A DNA stretch of 49,471 nt from Flavobacteriales bacterium (GCA_029248105.1 JAQWJZ010000009.1:1-49471), one strand, 5' to 3'; positions 16,176 to 25,460 are shown, counted from the stretch's first letter. Numbers and translations are program-made. The notes: generated by a model from the letters alone, not told the origin.

Positions 16176-17148
16176 AAGACACTTTCTGAAAGGCACTTTG
16201 CTAGGAGCAACGGGTGCTTTATTACTACCAAAAGTATTTACTGCATCAACATCGAAAAAGACCAATCCTCATTCACAATCTGGTTTTCCTATGGTTATTT
16301 CAACCTGGAATCACGGTTTACCAGCCAATGACGCAGCTATGGCAGTTTTACAAAACGGAGGAAAAGTCATCGATGCCGTTGAAAAAGGAGTAATGGTGCC
16401 AGAAGCCGATCCGGAATCTATGAGCGTTGGTTATGGTGGATTGCCTGATAGAGATGGGTATGTTACTTTAGATGCTTGTATAATGGATCATAACGGAAAT
16501 TGCGGTGCTGTATCTTTTTTAGAACATATCAAACACCCTATTTCTGTAGCTAGAAAAGTGATGGACGACACCCCTCACGTTATGCTTTCAGGAAAAGGTG
16601 CTTTTGATTTTGCTATTGAACAGGGCTTTCCCAAAGAAGATTTATTGACTTATAAAGCCAGAGAAAAATGGGAAGAATGGAAAAAAGACTCTCAATACAA
16701 ACCCATCGTTAATGTTGAAAATCACGACACTATCGGCTTATTGGCCTTGGATAAAAATGGAGATATATCGGGAGCTTGTACGACTTCTGGGCTATCCTTT
16801 AAGATGCACGGTCGTGTGGGCGATTCGCCCATTATAGGAGCAGGGATGTTTGTAGACAACGAAGTAGGTGGTTGCTGTGCTACAGGAATGGGCGAGGCAG
16901 TAATGAAAACCTTAGGTTCTTTTTTAGTGGTTGAGTTGATGCGACAAGGAGCATCCCCACAAGAGGCTTGTGAAGAAGCCATTGCTAGAATTGTAAAAAA
17001 CCAAAATTATAAGGATATGCAAATTGGTTATTTAGCCATCAACAAAAAAGGAGAACACGGAGCCTTCGCAGTTCACCCTCAGTTTAATTATGCCTTGCAT
17101 CAGGGCGGAAAAAATGAGCTAATAGACTCACCATCTCATCTCAAATAA
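16165..17148 (+). CDS. N4-(beta-N-acetylglucosaminyl)-L-asparaginase (glycosylasparaginase), Tat-exported
   Basis: 327 residues, about the usual length. It cleaves the GlcNAc-asparagine bond, the last link of an N-glycan to its peptide. The N-terminus NRRHFLKGTLLGATGALLLP is a twin-arginine signal, so the folded enzyme goes to the periplasm. It is an Ntn hydrolase that self-cleaves before Thr189 in NVENHDTIGLLALD; Thr189 becomes the nucleophile. The substrate loop with GRVGDSPIIGAGMF and the GCCATGMGE motif are present. It overlaps the genes on both sides (11 bases with the mannosidase; a one-base TAATG overlap with the hexosaminidase), showing a tight operon. Confidence 0.95.
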   Translation: MKNRRHFLKGTLLGATGALLLPKVFTASTSKKTNPHSQSGFPMVISTWNHGLPANDAAMAVLQNGGKVIDAVEKGVMVPEADPESMSVGYGGLPDRDGYVTLDACIMDHNGNCGAVSFLEHIKHPISVARKVMDDTPHVMLSGKGAFDFAIEQGFPKEDLLTYKAREKWEEWKKDSQYKPIVNVENHDTIGLLALDKNGDISGACTTSGLSFKMHGRVGDSPIIGAGMFVDNEVGGCCATGMGEAVMKTLGSFLVVELMRQGASPQEACEEAIARIVKNQNYKDMQIGYLAINKKGEHGAFAVHPQFNYALHQGGKNELIDSPSHLK

Positions 17149-19304
17149 TGAAGTATTTACTTTTACTTTCTTTGTTCTTGTGCGCCTGTATTCCTCCAGA
17201 AAATATAGGAGTTAATATTCTGCCAAGTCCACAACAATTCGAATTAAAAGAAGGAAAATTTTTATTTGATGCGTCCACAGGTGTATTTGCCGATTCCGTT
17301 TTTTTCGAGCAAATACCCTATTTAAAAAGTATCAGTTCTCAACCTTTGAACGGAGAGTCAACGACTATAGCTTTGCTTTATGAAGGGGCTTTTTCAGATG
17401 AAGAATATATATTGGACATTAGTGAAGATACTATAGCTATTTCTGCCACTACTTCAGAAGGAATTATAAGGGGCATACAAACATTAAGACAGCTTTTGCC
17501 ACTTCAAAAAAAGTCGGCATATATTCCAGCCTTATCCATCCACGATTATCCTCGTTTTTCTTGGCGTGGGATGTTATTAGATTGCTCAAGGCACTTTATG
17601 GAAAAAGATTTTGTCAAGCGTTATATTGATTTATTGGCATTGCATAAAATGAACGTTTTGCATTGGCATTTGACTGAAGACCAAGGTTGGCGAATAGAAA
17701 TTGAGCAATACCCTAAACTAACTGAAATAGGGGCTTGGCGTACTCAAAAAGATGGAAGCATTTATGGTGGTTTTTACACCAAAGAAGATATTAGAGAAAT
17801 AGTTGCTTATGCTAAGGAAAGGCACATCACAGTTGTGCCAGAAATAGAATTACCCGGACACTCTCTTGCCGCTCTAGCATCATACCCCCAGCTATCTTGT
17901 ACAGGCGGACCTTTTGAGGTTGAAAACGATTGGGGTGTTTTTAAAGACATCTATTGTGCAGGTAACGATTCTGTCTTTATGTTTTTGGAAAATGTGCTAG
18001 ATGAGGTTTTGGAATTATTCCCCTCTAAGTATATCCATATTGGAGGTGATGAAGCCCCAAAATATAGGTGGGATAATTGCAATAAATGTAAAGCAAGAAT
18101 GAGAAATGAAGGCTTAGACGATTCTCATCAATTACAAAGCTATTTCATTACTAGGATAGAACGTTATTTAAACAGTAAAGGTCGTCAGATTATTGGTTGG
18201 GATGAAATTTTGGAAGGCGGCTTAGCACCATCTGCCACAGTTCAATCTTGGCGAGGTATGGACGGAGGGATAGCAGCCGCAAAAAGTGGGCATTACGCTA
18301 TTATGTCACCCACTTCACACGCTTATTTTGATTACGATTTAGACGCTATTGATTTACAGAAGGTCTATTCTTTTGAACCAATTCCATCGGTTTTATCAGA
18401 GGAAGAAGCTCAATTTATTTTAGGTGGAGAATGTAATATGTGGAGTGAAAGAGCTCCGCAAGATTTAGTCGACAGTAAGGTTTTTCCAAGGCTATTGGCT
18501 ATGTCTGAGGTCTTATGGACTACAGCCCCCAAGGACTACCCTAATTTTTATAAAAAAGTGCAAAAACATTACGATATCCTTGATGCTTTTGGAGTAGATT
18601 ATGGTTACGAAAGTGTGCCAATTACCTCTCATTGTGAATACAAAAATGGGCAATTTGAATACCGTTTATTTTCGGCTACACCTGACATAACTTTAGAATA
18701 TAGACTCGACAATTCGGATTGGAAAAGTTATTCAGAATCCTTTTTTGTTTCCAACAGTGTTTTAGTTGAAGCTAGAGGCTTTAAAAATGGAAAGCCTTAT
18801 GGCGAATATAAACAGTCTGTAAACAAGCATATAGCTAATGGTAAGAAGGTGAGTTATGCCGTTCCTTTTAGCCCCAATTATCCAGCCAAAGAAGAGCTTA
18901 CTCTGACCGACGGTCTAGTAGGTAGTAATACTAAATTCAGAGATGGGCGTTGGCAAGGTTTTTATGGTGAGTCTTTGGATGTACTAATAGATTTAGAAGA
19001 AGAACAAACTATTAATACCATCGATGTAGGTTGTTTTCAATACAACCTATCGTGGATTTTAATGCCAAAAAGTATCCGAATTTATTCTTCAGATGATGGT
19101 ATAAATTTTGAAAAATTAGTAAGTTTCCAAAATACCATTTCGCCACAAAAAGAGGGGCAGTTTAGGCACCAATACAGTCTATTGTGTTCGGCAAGAACGA
19201 GATATATTCGTCTTGTAGCAGAAAACTTTGGAATCTTGCCCGATTGGCATCCAGCAGCAGGTTCACAAGCCTGGTTATTTGTAGATGAAATAATGATTCG
19301 ATAA
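17148..19304 (+). CDS. GH20 beta-N-acetylhexosaminidase with C-terminal discoidin-type domain, lipoprotein
   Basis: 718 residues. Lipoprotein signal MKYLLLLSLFLCAC. A GH20b domain (PSPQQFELKEGKF to about residue 125) precedes the catalytic barrel: FSWRGMLLDCSRHFM, LHWHLTEDQGWRIEI, and the acid pair Asp-Glu in HIGGDEAPKYRW. A chitobiase C-terminal-like strand region and a discoidin-like F5/8 type C module end the protein (NFGILPDWH, AWLFVDEIMI). It removes terminal beta-GlcNAc from N-glycans or chitin-derived oligosaccharides. Its C-terminal module closely resembles that of the GH92 enzyme two genes on. The ATG overlaps the previous stop codon. Confidence 0.94.
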   Translation: MKYLLLLSLFLCACIPPENIGVNILPSPQQFELKEGKFLFDASTGVFADSVFFEQIPYLKSISSQPLNGESTTIALLYEGAFSDEEYILDISEDTIAISATTSEGIIRGIQTLRQLLPLQKKSAYIPALSIHDYPRFSWRGMLLDCSRHFMEKDFVKRYIDLLALHKMNVLHWHLTEDQGWRIEIEQYPKLTEIGAWRTQKDGSIYGGFYTKEDIREIVAYAKERHITVVPEIELPGHSLAALASYPQLSCTGGPFEVENDWGVFKDIYCAGNDSVFMFLENVLDEVLELFPSKYIHIGGDEAPKYRWDNCNKCKARMRNEGLDDSHQLQSYFITRIERYLNSKGRQIIGWDEILEGGLAPSATVQSWRGMDGGIAAAKSGHYAIMSPTSHAYFDYDLDAIDLQKVYSFEPIPSVLSEEEAQFILGGECNMWSERAPQDLVDSKVFPRLLAMSEVLWTTAPKDYPNFYKKVQKHYDILDAFGVDYGYESVPITSHCEYKNGQFEYRLFSATPDITLEYRLDNSDWKSYSESFFVSNSVLVEARGFKNGKPYGEYKQSVNKHIANGKKVSYAVPFSPNYPAKEELTLTDGLVGSNTKFRDGRWQGFYGESLDVLIDLEEEQTINTIDVGCFQYNLSWILMPKSIRIYSSDDGINFEKLVSFQNTISPQKEGQFRHQYSLLCSARTRYIRLVAENFGILPDWHPAAGSQAWLFVDEIMIR

Positions 19305-19314
19305 ATTCGCAATA

Positions 19315-20220
19315 ATGAAAAAAGTAAGCGCAGGAATAGATATTGGGGGAACAAACACTGTATTTGGTTGGGTGGAGTCTAACGGTGATTTTCTATGGAG
19401 AGGAAGCATTAAAACGACAGATTATAAAGACCCTCAAGAATTGGTTAAGCAAGTGTCAAAACAGTTGCTAGAAAATTTGGCAGAAAACGAAGCTATAGGT
19501 ATTGGTATTGGTGCGCCCAATGGCAATTACTATAAAGGGACTGTAGAATTTGCCCCCAATTTGGATTGGCCTAACTTCGTACCTCTTAAAGATTATTTCC
19601 ACGACTATTTTGATATGCCTGTTATTGTCACCAATGACGCTAACGCTACGGCCATTGGAGAAATGGTTTATGGAAGTGCAAAAGGAGTCAATAACTTCAT
19701 TATGGTTACTCTTGGTACAGGTTTAGGAAGTGGAATTGTTACTAACGGTCAAGTAGTATATGGACACGATGCTTTTGCAGGTGAGTTAGGTCATGTGATT
19801 GTTGAGGAAGGTGGACGAAACTGTGGTTGTGGGCGCAAAGGTTGTTTGGAAACCTATGCTTCTGCTACGGCAATTAGCAGAACCGCTCAAGAATTAACGT
19901 CTAAAGAGTACAGTTCATCTCAAGTATTTGAGGCGGCTAATAATGGAGAACAATGGGCATTAGAGGCTTTTGATTTTACGGCTAGAAAGCTTGGAATGGC
20001 ATTAGCTAATGCTGTGGCTATAACTAGTCCTAGAGTAATCTATCTTTTTGGTGGATTAGCTCAAGCAGGAGATATTTTGTTCAAGCCTACTAAACAATAC
20101 ATGGAAGATAATTTATTGAGTATATATAAAAACAAAGTCCAAATTTTACCCTCTTCACTAGATGGTGCTGACGCTGCTATCTTGGGAGCTAGTGCTTTAG
20201 TGTGGAAAGAAATCAACTAA
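19315..20220 (+). CDS. ROK-family sugar kinase
   Basis: 301 residues, cytoplasmic. ATP-binding motif GIDIGGTNTVFGWV at the N-terminus, catalytic Asp in VTNDANATAIGE, ROK signature LGTGLGSGIV and the zinc site CGCGRKGCLETYAS. It phosphorylates a hexose at O6. In this operon the likely substrates are GlcNAc, mannose or glucose released by the neighbouring hydrolases; the sequence alone does not separate these. It lies 10 bases after the GH20 gene and 4 before the GH92 gene. As the only clearly cytoplasmic sugar enzyme in the set besides CutC, it marks the point where released sugars enter metabolism. Confidence 0.92.
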   Translation: MKKVSAGIDIGGTNTVFGWVESNGDFLWRGSIKTTDYKDPQELVKQVSKQLLENLAENEAIGIGIGAPNGNYYKGTVEFAPNLDWPNFVPLKDYFHDYFDMPVIVTNDANATAIGEMVYGSAKGVNNFIMVTLGTGLGSGIVTNGQVVYGHDAFAGELGHVIVEEGGRNCGCGRKGCLETYASATAISRTAQELTSKEYSSSQVFEAANNGEQWALEAFDFTARKLGMALANAVAITSPRVIYLFGGLAQAGDILFKPTKQYMEDNLLSIYKNKVQILPSSLDGADAAILGASALVWKEIN

Positions 20221-20224
20221 AAAG

Positions 20225-23098
20225 ATGAAAAAAATTTACTTTTTAACCCTTGTCCTATTTGTAGCTTGTCAGCCTACAGAAAAACGATTTATAGATTATG
20301 TAAACCCTTTTATTGGAACAGGAGGGCATGGGCATACTTATCCTGGAGCAGCCTCTCCATTTGGAATGGTTCAGTTAAGCCCTGACTCAAGACTAGAAGG
20401 TTGGGACGGATGTGGCGGATATCATTATTCGGATAGTGTTATTTACGGCTTTTCGCATACCCATCTTAGCGGTACAGGTATTTCAGATTATGCCGATGTG
20501 CTATTGATGCCAACTACAGGAGAACTTTTACTTACAAATGGCGCAGATGGAAGTCAAGGGTATAATTCCTCTTTTTCTCATGACAAAGAGATTGCCCAAG
20601 CAGGTTTTTATCAGGTCCATTTGGAGGATTACGGAGTTGAGGTTGAGCTAACCGTTAGCCCAAGAGCAGGTTTTCATCGATATACTTTTCCTAATGATGA
20701 CGAGGCACAAGTGGTGTTGGACTTAGACCATAGAGATAAGCTAACAGACGTCTACCTTGAACAAGTTGATAGTGTCACGTTTAAAGGGTATCGTTATTCG
20801 CACGAATGGGCGACCGATCAGCGCATTCATTTTTACGCTCAATTTTCTTCACCTATTCAAGACGTTACATACCGTTCGGATAGTTTAGTTGTAGGCTTGA
20901 AGTTTGGCAAATTAGACAATCCACTACTAGTAAAAGTGGGCATTTCGGCAGTAGATATATTAGGGGCTCAACAGAATGTAGAGCAAGAAATACCCCATTG
21001 GGATTTTGATAAAACCAAGCACACTGTACAGAATGCATGGGAAAGCAACCTTTCTAAAATACAAGTGCATGGAAGAGATGAAGATCACAAAACGGTCTTT
21101 TATACCGCCTTGTACCATTCTTTACTGAACCCTAATATTTACATTGATGTGGATGGAAGATATAGAGGCATGGATATGAACATTCATCAAGACTCTACCG
21201 ATAATCATTACACTATTTTTTCACTTTGGGACACCTTTAGAGCTACCCACCCATTATTCACACTTATAGAACAAGAGAAAACGAATGAATTCATCCGTAC
21301 TTTTTTAAGACAATATCAGCAGGGGGGGAAATTACCTATTTGGGAATTAGCAGCCAATTACACCAATTGTATGATAGGCTATCACGCTATACCTGTTATT
21401 GCCGATGCTTATGCTAAAGGCATTCGAGATTATGATGTAGAAAGAGCTATGGATGCTATGATATACAGCGCTAATTTGGATACTGATGGCTTAGAATTTT
21501 ATAAAAACAAAGGCTTTATCGCTGCAAGTGATGAACCTGAATCTGTTTCAAAAACGCTTGAATATGCTTATGACGATTGGTGTATTGCTATGATGGCAGA
21601 CTCTTTAGGTAGAACGGATGTTGCTAATGACTTTTATCAAAGAGGTCAATATTATAAAAATTTATACGACCCTTCAACAGGTTTTTTAAGAGCTAAAGTC
21701 AATAACAATTGGTTTGGTCCTTTTTTAGCCGATGAGGTAAATTTCAATTATACCGAAGCTAATGCTTGGCAATATTCCACTTTTTCACCCCAAGATATTC
21801 AAGGGCATATTGAGCTGATGGGAGGACCACAAAATTTAGAAAAACACCTAGATAGTTTATTTACTGCCGACAGTCAAACCTCAGGACGAGAACAAGTAGA
21901 TATAACAGGACTTATTGGACAATATGCCCATGGCAACGAGCCGAGTCATCACATGGCTTATTTGTACAATTATGTAGGCAAGCCTCATAAAACACAAGAA
22001 AGAGTGCGCCAGATTATGGAAGAGCAATACAGCGTCTATCCCGATGGACTTTCAGGCAATGAAGATTGTGGACAGATGTCGTCTTGGTATGTGTTGAGTG
22101 CTATGGGTTTTTATAGCGTTACGCCCGGATTAGATTACTATACAATAGGCACACCCATGTTTGATCAAGCTCAAATTAAATTAGAAAACGGTCAAACCTT
22201 TGTAGTGAGAGCCGATAAACTTAGTCCTAGAAATAAATACATACAGTCGGCCACTTTAAACGGACAGAATTATGCTATGAGTTATATTCAACACAGTGAT
22301 ATTATGACTGGTGGTGAGTTGATTTTCTTGATGGGTGATGAGCCTAGCGACTGGGGTAGCCAAAGTATTCCGCCCTCATCCATTACCAACACCCCTTTAA
22401 CACCTGTGCCATTCTTTATGGCAGAGAGTCAGACCTTTACGGATAGTCTTGTGGTTGAATTAGGCACAGCCCAAGAAGCCATTATTCGTTATACGTTGGA
22501 TGGCAGTCAGCCTACTTTGGAGTCACCTATATACAGTTCGCCTATTGTTTTATTTAAAGACGCTCTGATTAAGTCAAAAGCCTTTTCTTCTAATGGTGAA
22601 AGTCAAGAGGTGTCGGCACCTTTTTATAAAATTGATGGTAGCAGAAGTATAAGCATACAAAGCGAATACGCCAATCAGTATGCTGCGGCAGGAGATAAGA
22701 CCTTAATCGATTATTTGCGAGGAACGGGCAGTTATAGAACAGGTAGTTGGCAAGGGTATAGAGAAAATTTGGAAGCTACGGTAGATTTGGGAACGATCAA
22801 GCCTATTGATTACTTGGCTATTGGTTTTTTACAAGATATTAAATCTTGGATTTTTTACCCTCCTCAAGTGGAGTTTCTCGTTTCTGAAGATGGTCAAGAT
22901 TTTCGTTCTATTGGAATAATAAACAACACTTTTTCGGATGAAGAATACGGTTCTTTTCATCAAGATTTTGCTACTCAAGTAAATGTATCCGCTCGATATG
23001 TAAAGGTCAAGGCCAACAATTATGGGGTATGTCCAGATTGGCATTTAGGAGCAGGAGGTGTCACTTGGCTATTTGCCGATGAACTTATCATCAAGTAG
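20225..23098 (+). CDS. GH92 alpha-mannosidase with C-terminal chitobiase-like and discoidin-type domains, lipoprotein
   Basis: 957 residues; typical GH92 enzymes are about 750, and the excess is a C-terminal extension. Lipoprotein signal MKKIYFLTLVLFVAC. The catalytic part shows VNPFIGTGGHGHTYPGA, GFSHTHLSGTG, FSLWDTFRATHPL, GNEPSHHMAYLYNY and GNEDCGQMSSWYVLSAMGFY, including the calcium and acid residues of the family. From about residue 730 there is a CHB_HEX_C-like strand domain (IIRYTLDGSQPTLESPIY), then an F5/8 type C module ending YGVCPDWHLGAGGVTWLF. It removes alpha-linked mannose from high-mannose N-glycans. It is the last gene of the operon; no terminator was recognised after it. Confidence 0.95.
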   Translation: MKKIYFLTLVLFVACQPTEKRFIDYVNPFIGTGGHGHTYPGAASPFGMVQLSPDSRLEGWDGCGGYHYSDSVIYGFSHTHLSGTGISDYADVLLMPTTGELLLTNGADGSQGYNSSFSHDKEIAQAGFYQVHLEDYGVEVELTVSPRAGFHRYTFPNDDEAQVVLDLDHRDKLTDVYLEQVDSVTFKGYRYSHEWATDQRIHFYAQFSSPIQDVTYRSDSLVVGLKFGKLDNPLLVKVGISAVDILGAQQNVEQEIPHWDFDKTKHTVQNAWESNLSKIQVHGRDEDHKTVFYTALYHSLLNPNIYIDVDGRYRGMDMNIHQDSTDNHYTIFSLWDTFRATHPLFTLIEQEKTNEFIRTFLRQYQQGGKLPIWELAANYTNCMIGYHAIPVIADAYAKGIRDYDVERAMDAMIYSANLDTDGLEFYKNKGFIAASDEPESVSKTLEYAYDDWCIAMMADSLGRTDVANDFYQRGQYYKNLYDPSTGFLRAKVNNNWFGPFLADEVNFNYTEANAWQYSTFSPQDIQGHIELMGGPQNLEKHLDSLFTADSQTSGREQVDITGLIGQYAHGNEPSHHMAYLYNYVGKPHKTQERVRQIMEEQYSVYPDGLSGNEDCGQMSSWYVLSAMGFYSVTPGLDYYTIGTPMFDQAQIKLENGQTFVVRADKLSPRNKYIQSATLNGQNYAMSYIQHSDIMTGGELIFLMGDEPSDWGSQSIPPSSITNTPLTPVPFFMAESQTFTDSLVVELGTAQEAIIRYTLDGSQPTLESPIYSSPIVLFKDALIKSKAFSSNGESQEVSAPFYKIDGSRSISIQSEYANQYAAAGDKTLIDYLRGTGSYRTGSWQGYRENLEATVDLGTIKPIDYLAIGFLQDIKSWIFYPPQVEFLVSEDGQDFRSIGIINNTFSDEEYGSFHQDFATQVNVSARYVKVKANNYGVCPDWHLGAGGVTWLFADELIIK

Positions 23099-23178
23099 TT
23101 ATTTAACCATTTATTAATCTTGGTTCAACATTCTAGTAACACTATTGAAACACTTTTGTAATGTAAAAAATTATAAAA

Positions 23179-23430
23179 ATGTATTGGAAAGATGAACTCG
23201 ATGCCCTGTATCAAAAGAACTCATACGGGAAGCGACTTTGGAAAGAATTAGTAGGCAACCAAGTCGAATTATTATTAAGAAACAACCTAAGACAGGTAGG
23301 AACTATTTTGGATATTGAAGAAACTAATGAAGGCATGCAATTGCACTTTAGAACTTCTGGAAATTCTGATGATAGTATGTGGGTATTAAGTCAAAAAGAC
23401 ATTAAATACGTAGATCCATATTTAAAATAA
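23179..23430 (+). CDS. Small protein of unknown function
   Basis: 83 residues, no signal peptide. I do not recognise a family. The first third is helical and charged (MYWKDELDALYQKNSYGKRL); the rest reads as alternating strands (VELLLRNN, VGTILDIEE, MQLHFRT, MWVLSQKDIKYVDPYL), consistent with a small SH3/Sm-like barrel, though that is only a reading of the pattern. It has its own 80-base upstream gap, with CACTTTTG resembling a weak -7 box near 23151, and is followed by a hairpin at 23429-23455. The clear start and stop, the local promoter-like sequence and the terminator support a real gene. Confidence 0.7.
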   Translation: MYWKDELDALYQKNSYGKRLWKELVGNQVELLLRNNLRQVGTILDIEETNEGMQLHFRTSGNSDDSMWVLSQKDIKYVDPYLK

Positions 23431-23455
23431 GGACTGTTTAAACTAAACAGCCCTT
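23429..23455. terminator. Hairpin between convergent genes, possible bidirectional terminator
   Basis: Twelve-base stem AAGGACTGTTTA / TAAACAGCCCTT with one A-C mismatch and loop AAC. The T tract is weak on the plus strand and TTATTTT on the minus strand. It sits between the stop at 23430 and the CBS gene stop at 23471. Confidence 0.55.
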
Positions 23456-23470
23456 ATCTTATGCATTCTT

Positions 23471-23884
23471 TTAGTACTGTTCAACTAAATATTTGATGAG
23501 GTCAGTAGTGGTAACTATACCTACTAATTTATCTTCTTCTAAAACAGGTAGAGAATGAAATTCATTTTGGGATAGGATGGTAGCCACATCGTAAATGGTA
23601 TCGTTTTTTTGAACCACTTTAACGTTTTTAGTCATGACTTGCTCTATATTTAATCCATCATATAGGGCTGTTGTGAGCTCATCTCCATCTACTGTATTAA
23701 CGAAAGAGATTTTTTGTAAATCTACTTTACTAAGCATACCAATCACTTTCTCCCCAGACACTACAGGTACATGGCGGATTTTTCTATCTTTAATGATGTT
23801 GCTTACTTCTTGAATGGATTGAGTTTTGTTTACAGTAATGATGTCGTTAGACATAATCTTTGAAATGGGTGTTCTTTTTTTCAT
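23471..23884 (-). CDS. Two-CBS-domain protein
   Basis: 137 residues from ATG 23884 (MKKRTPISKIM); the open frame extends 14 codons further but without support. Two CBS domains occupy the whole protein: ISKIMSNDIITV to LSKVDL, then IEQVMTKNVKVV to TTTDLIKYL. CBS pairs bind adenosine nucleotides such as AMP or ATP and act as energy sensors. With no attached catalytic domain this one probably regulates a partner protein. A perfect palindrome resembling an FNR/CRP site lies about 115 bases upstream (23996-24009), hinting at redox or energy control. Confidence 0.88.
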   Translation of the reverse strand: MKKRTPISKIMSNDIITVNKTQSIQEVSNIIKDRKIRHVPVVSGEKVIGMLSKVDLQKISFVNTVDGDELTTALYDGLNIEQVMTKNVKVVQKNDTIYDVATILSQNEFHSLPVLEEDKLVGIVTTTDLIKYLVEQY

Positions 23885-23995
23885 TGTTTTCAATTTTAAA
23901 TATGAGTTAATAAATGCGTTAATCATAAATGAAATGGATAGGCTAAGGGGGTGCGTATCTGCAACTAAGTTAAGAAATCACAGAGATAAACGAAT

Positions 23996-24009
23996 ATGAT
24001 TTAAATCAT
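23996..24009. promoter_or_regulatory. Perfect palindrome ATGATTTAAATCAT, possible FNR/CRP-family site
   Basis: ATGATTTAAATCAT is a 14-base perfect palindrome with the core TGAT-N4-ATCA, matching the core of the FNR box TTGAT-N4-ATCAA. It lies in the 126-base gap upstream of the CBS gene and one base past the aldehyde dehydrogenase stop. The rest of that gap shows nothing recognisable. Confidence 0.4.
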
Positions 24010-24010
24010 C

Positions 24011-25450
24011 TTATAGTTTCAGACAGACATTTTTTGGTTCAGTAAAAAACTCTAAGGATTTGAAGCCTCCCTCACGTCCTACGCCTGAGTCTTTCATACC
24101 ACCAAATGGGATGCGTAAGTCACGCATCATCCACGTATTTATCCACACTATGCCCGAGCTAACCTTAGCGGCTACTCTATGACCTTTGCTAATGTCTTGA
24201 GTGAATATACTAGCGGCTAAACCGTAACGTGTACTATTGGCCATCTCAACTACATGATCCTCATCTTTGAAAGGCATAATGCTTACCACAGGCCCAAATA
24301 TTTCTTCTTGATTGGTGCGACACAGATGGTCTAACCCCTCAATAATTGTAGGAGCAATATAATAGCCTTGACTTAATTCCCCATCTAAAATCACACGCTC
24401 ACCGCCACATAAAATTTGACCGCCTTCCTCTTTGGCGAGTTCTATTTTCTCAAGAATTTTGTGCATATGTTCTTTGGAGACTACCGCACCGAGGTCGTTA
24501 TTTTCTTTAGGGTTACCCACTTTCAGCTGTTTGGTTTTTTCTACAAAAGCGGCTTTGAATTTTTCGTAAATATTTTCCTCAACAAATAGCCTAGAGCCAC
24601 ACAAACAGATTTGCCCTTGATTTCTAAAAGAGGCTTTTACGGCCATATCTAAAGCGTCTTCAAAATTAGCATCCGCAAAGACGATGTTGGGGTTTTTGCC
24701 ACCTAATTCTAGGGATAGCTTTTTAAACATAGGTGCTGCTACCTCGGCAATCTTAGCGCCAGTTACTGTTCCGCCTGTGAATGAAATGACGGGTGTATCG
24801 GGATGACTACTTATAGCCGCACCAACCTTATGGCCATAACCATGAACAATGTTGAGCACACCTTTTGGGAAGCCTACTTCTTGACAAATTTCACCAAGTA
24901 GATAAGCGGTATATGGGGTTACCTCTGAAGGTTTTGCAACAACGGTATTACCTGCTGCTAGGGCAGGGGCTATTTTCCAAGTAAACAAATAGATAGGCAA
25001 ATTCCAAGGGGATATACAGCCTACCACTCCGATAGGTTCACGAGCAGTATAGTTTATGGCTTTGCCATCCATATCGTGCATTTGCGAGGCAAAATGCAAG
25101 GATGCGGTAGCATAAAAACGTAAATTTTCTGATGCACGAGGGATGTCCACTTGTTTGGCTAACCATTCTGGTTTACCATTATCTTGACTTTCAGCCGCTA
25201 CCATCTCATCAAAACGAGCTTGAATTCCGTCAGCTAAATGCATCATATGGTCGTGGCGTTCTTGTTTGCTTAACCCACTCCAATACGGAAAGGCTCTTTT
25301 GGCAGCTTCAACTGCTAACTCAACATCTTCCTTGTCGCTATCAGCTATATGGGAAAAAACCTGGCCATTTACAGGGCTTTCATTTTCAATGAATTGTTTG
25401 GATAGAGCCTCTTGTAGCTGACCATCAATGTAGTTGAGTATTTTTTTCAT
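24011..25450 (-). CDS. Aldehyde dehydrogenase, probably 2-aminomuconate semialdehyde dehydrogenase
   Basis: 479 residues from ATG 25450 (MKKILNYIDGQLQEAL). NAD-dependent ALDH superfamily: AREPIGVVGCISPWNLPIYL, VISFTGGTVTGAKIAE, the catalytic Glu in LELGGKNPNIVF and the catalytic Cys in GQICLCGSRLFVE, then EIFGPVVSIMPF and the C-terminal DSGVGREGGFKSLEFF. It most likely oxidises 2-aminomuconate semialdehyde to 2-aminomuconate, as it sits beside the dioxygenase and decarboxylase that make this aldehyde. ALDH specificity is hard to read from sequence, so other semialdehydes remain possible. It follows the SDR gene by ten bases on the same strand, as one operon. Confidence 0.88.
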   Translation of the reverse strand: MKKILNYIDGQLQEALSKQFIENESPVNGQVFSHIADSDKEDVELAVEAAKRAFPYWSGLSKQERHDHMMHLADGIQARFDEMVAAESQDNGKPEWLAKQVDIPRASENLRFYATASLHFASQMHDMDGKAINYTAREPIGVVGCISPWNLPIYLFTWKIAPALAAGNTVVAKPSEVTPYTAYLLGEICQEVGFPKGVLNIVHGYGHKVGAAISSHPDTPVISFTGGTVTGAKIAEVAAPMFKKLSLELGGKNPNIVFADANFEDALDMAVKASFRNQGQICLCGSRLFVEENIYEKFKAAFVEKTKQLKVGNPKENNDLGAVVSKEHMHKILEKIELAKEEGGQILCGGERVILDGELSQGYYIAPTIIEGLDHLCRTNQEEIFGPVVSIMPFKDEDHVVEMANSTRYGLAASIFTQDISKGHRVAAKVSSGIVWINTWMMRDLRIPFGGMKDSGVGREGGFKSLEFFTEPKNVCLKL

Positions 25451-25460
25451 AGTAGTAATT

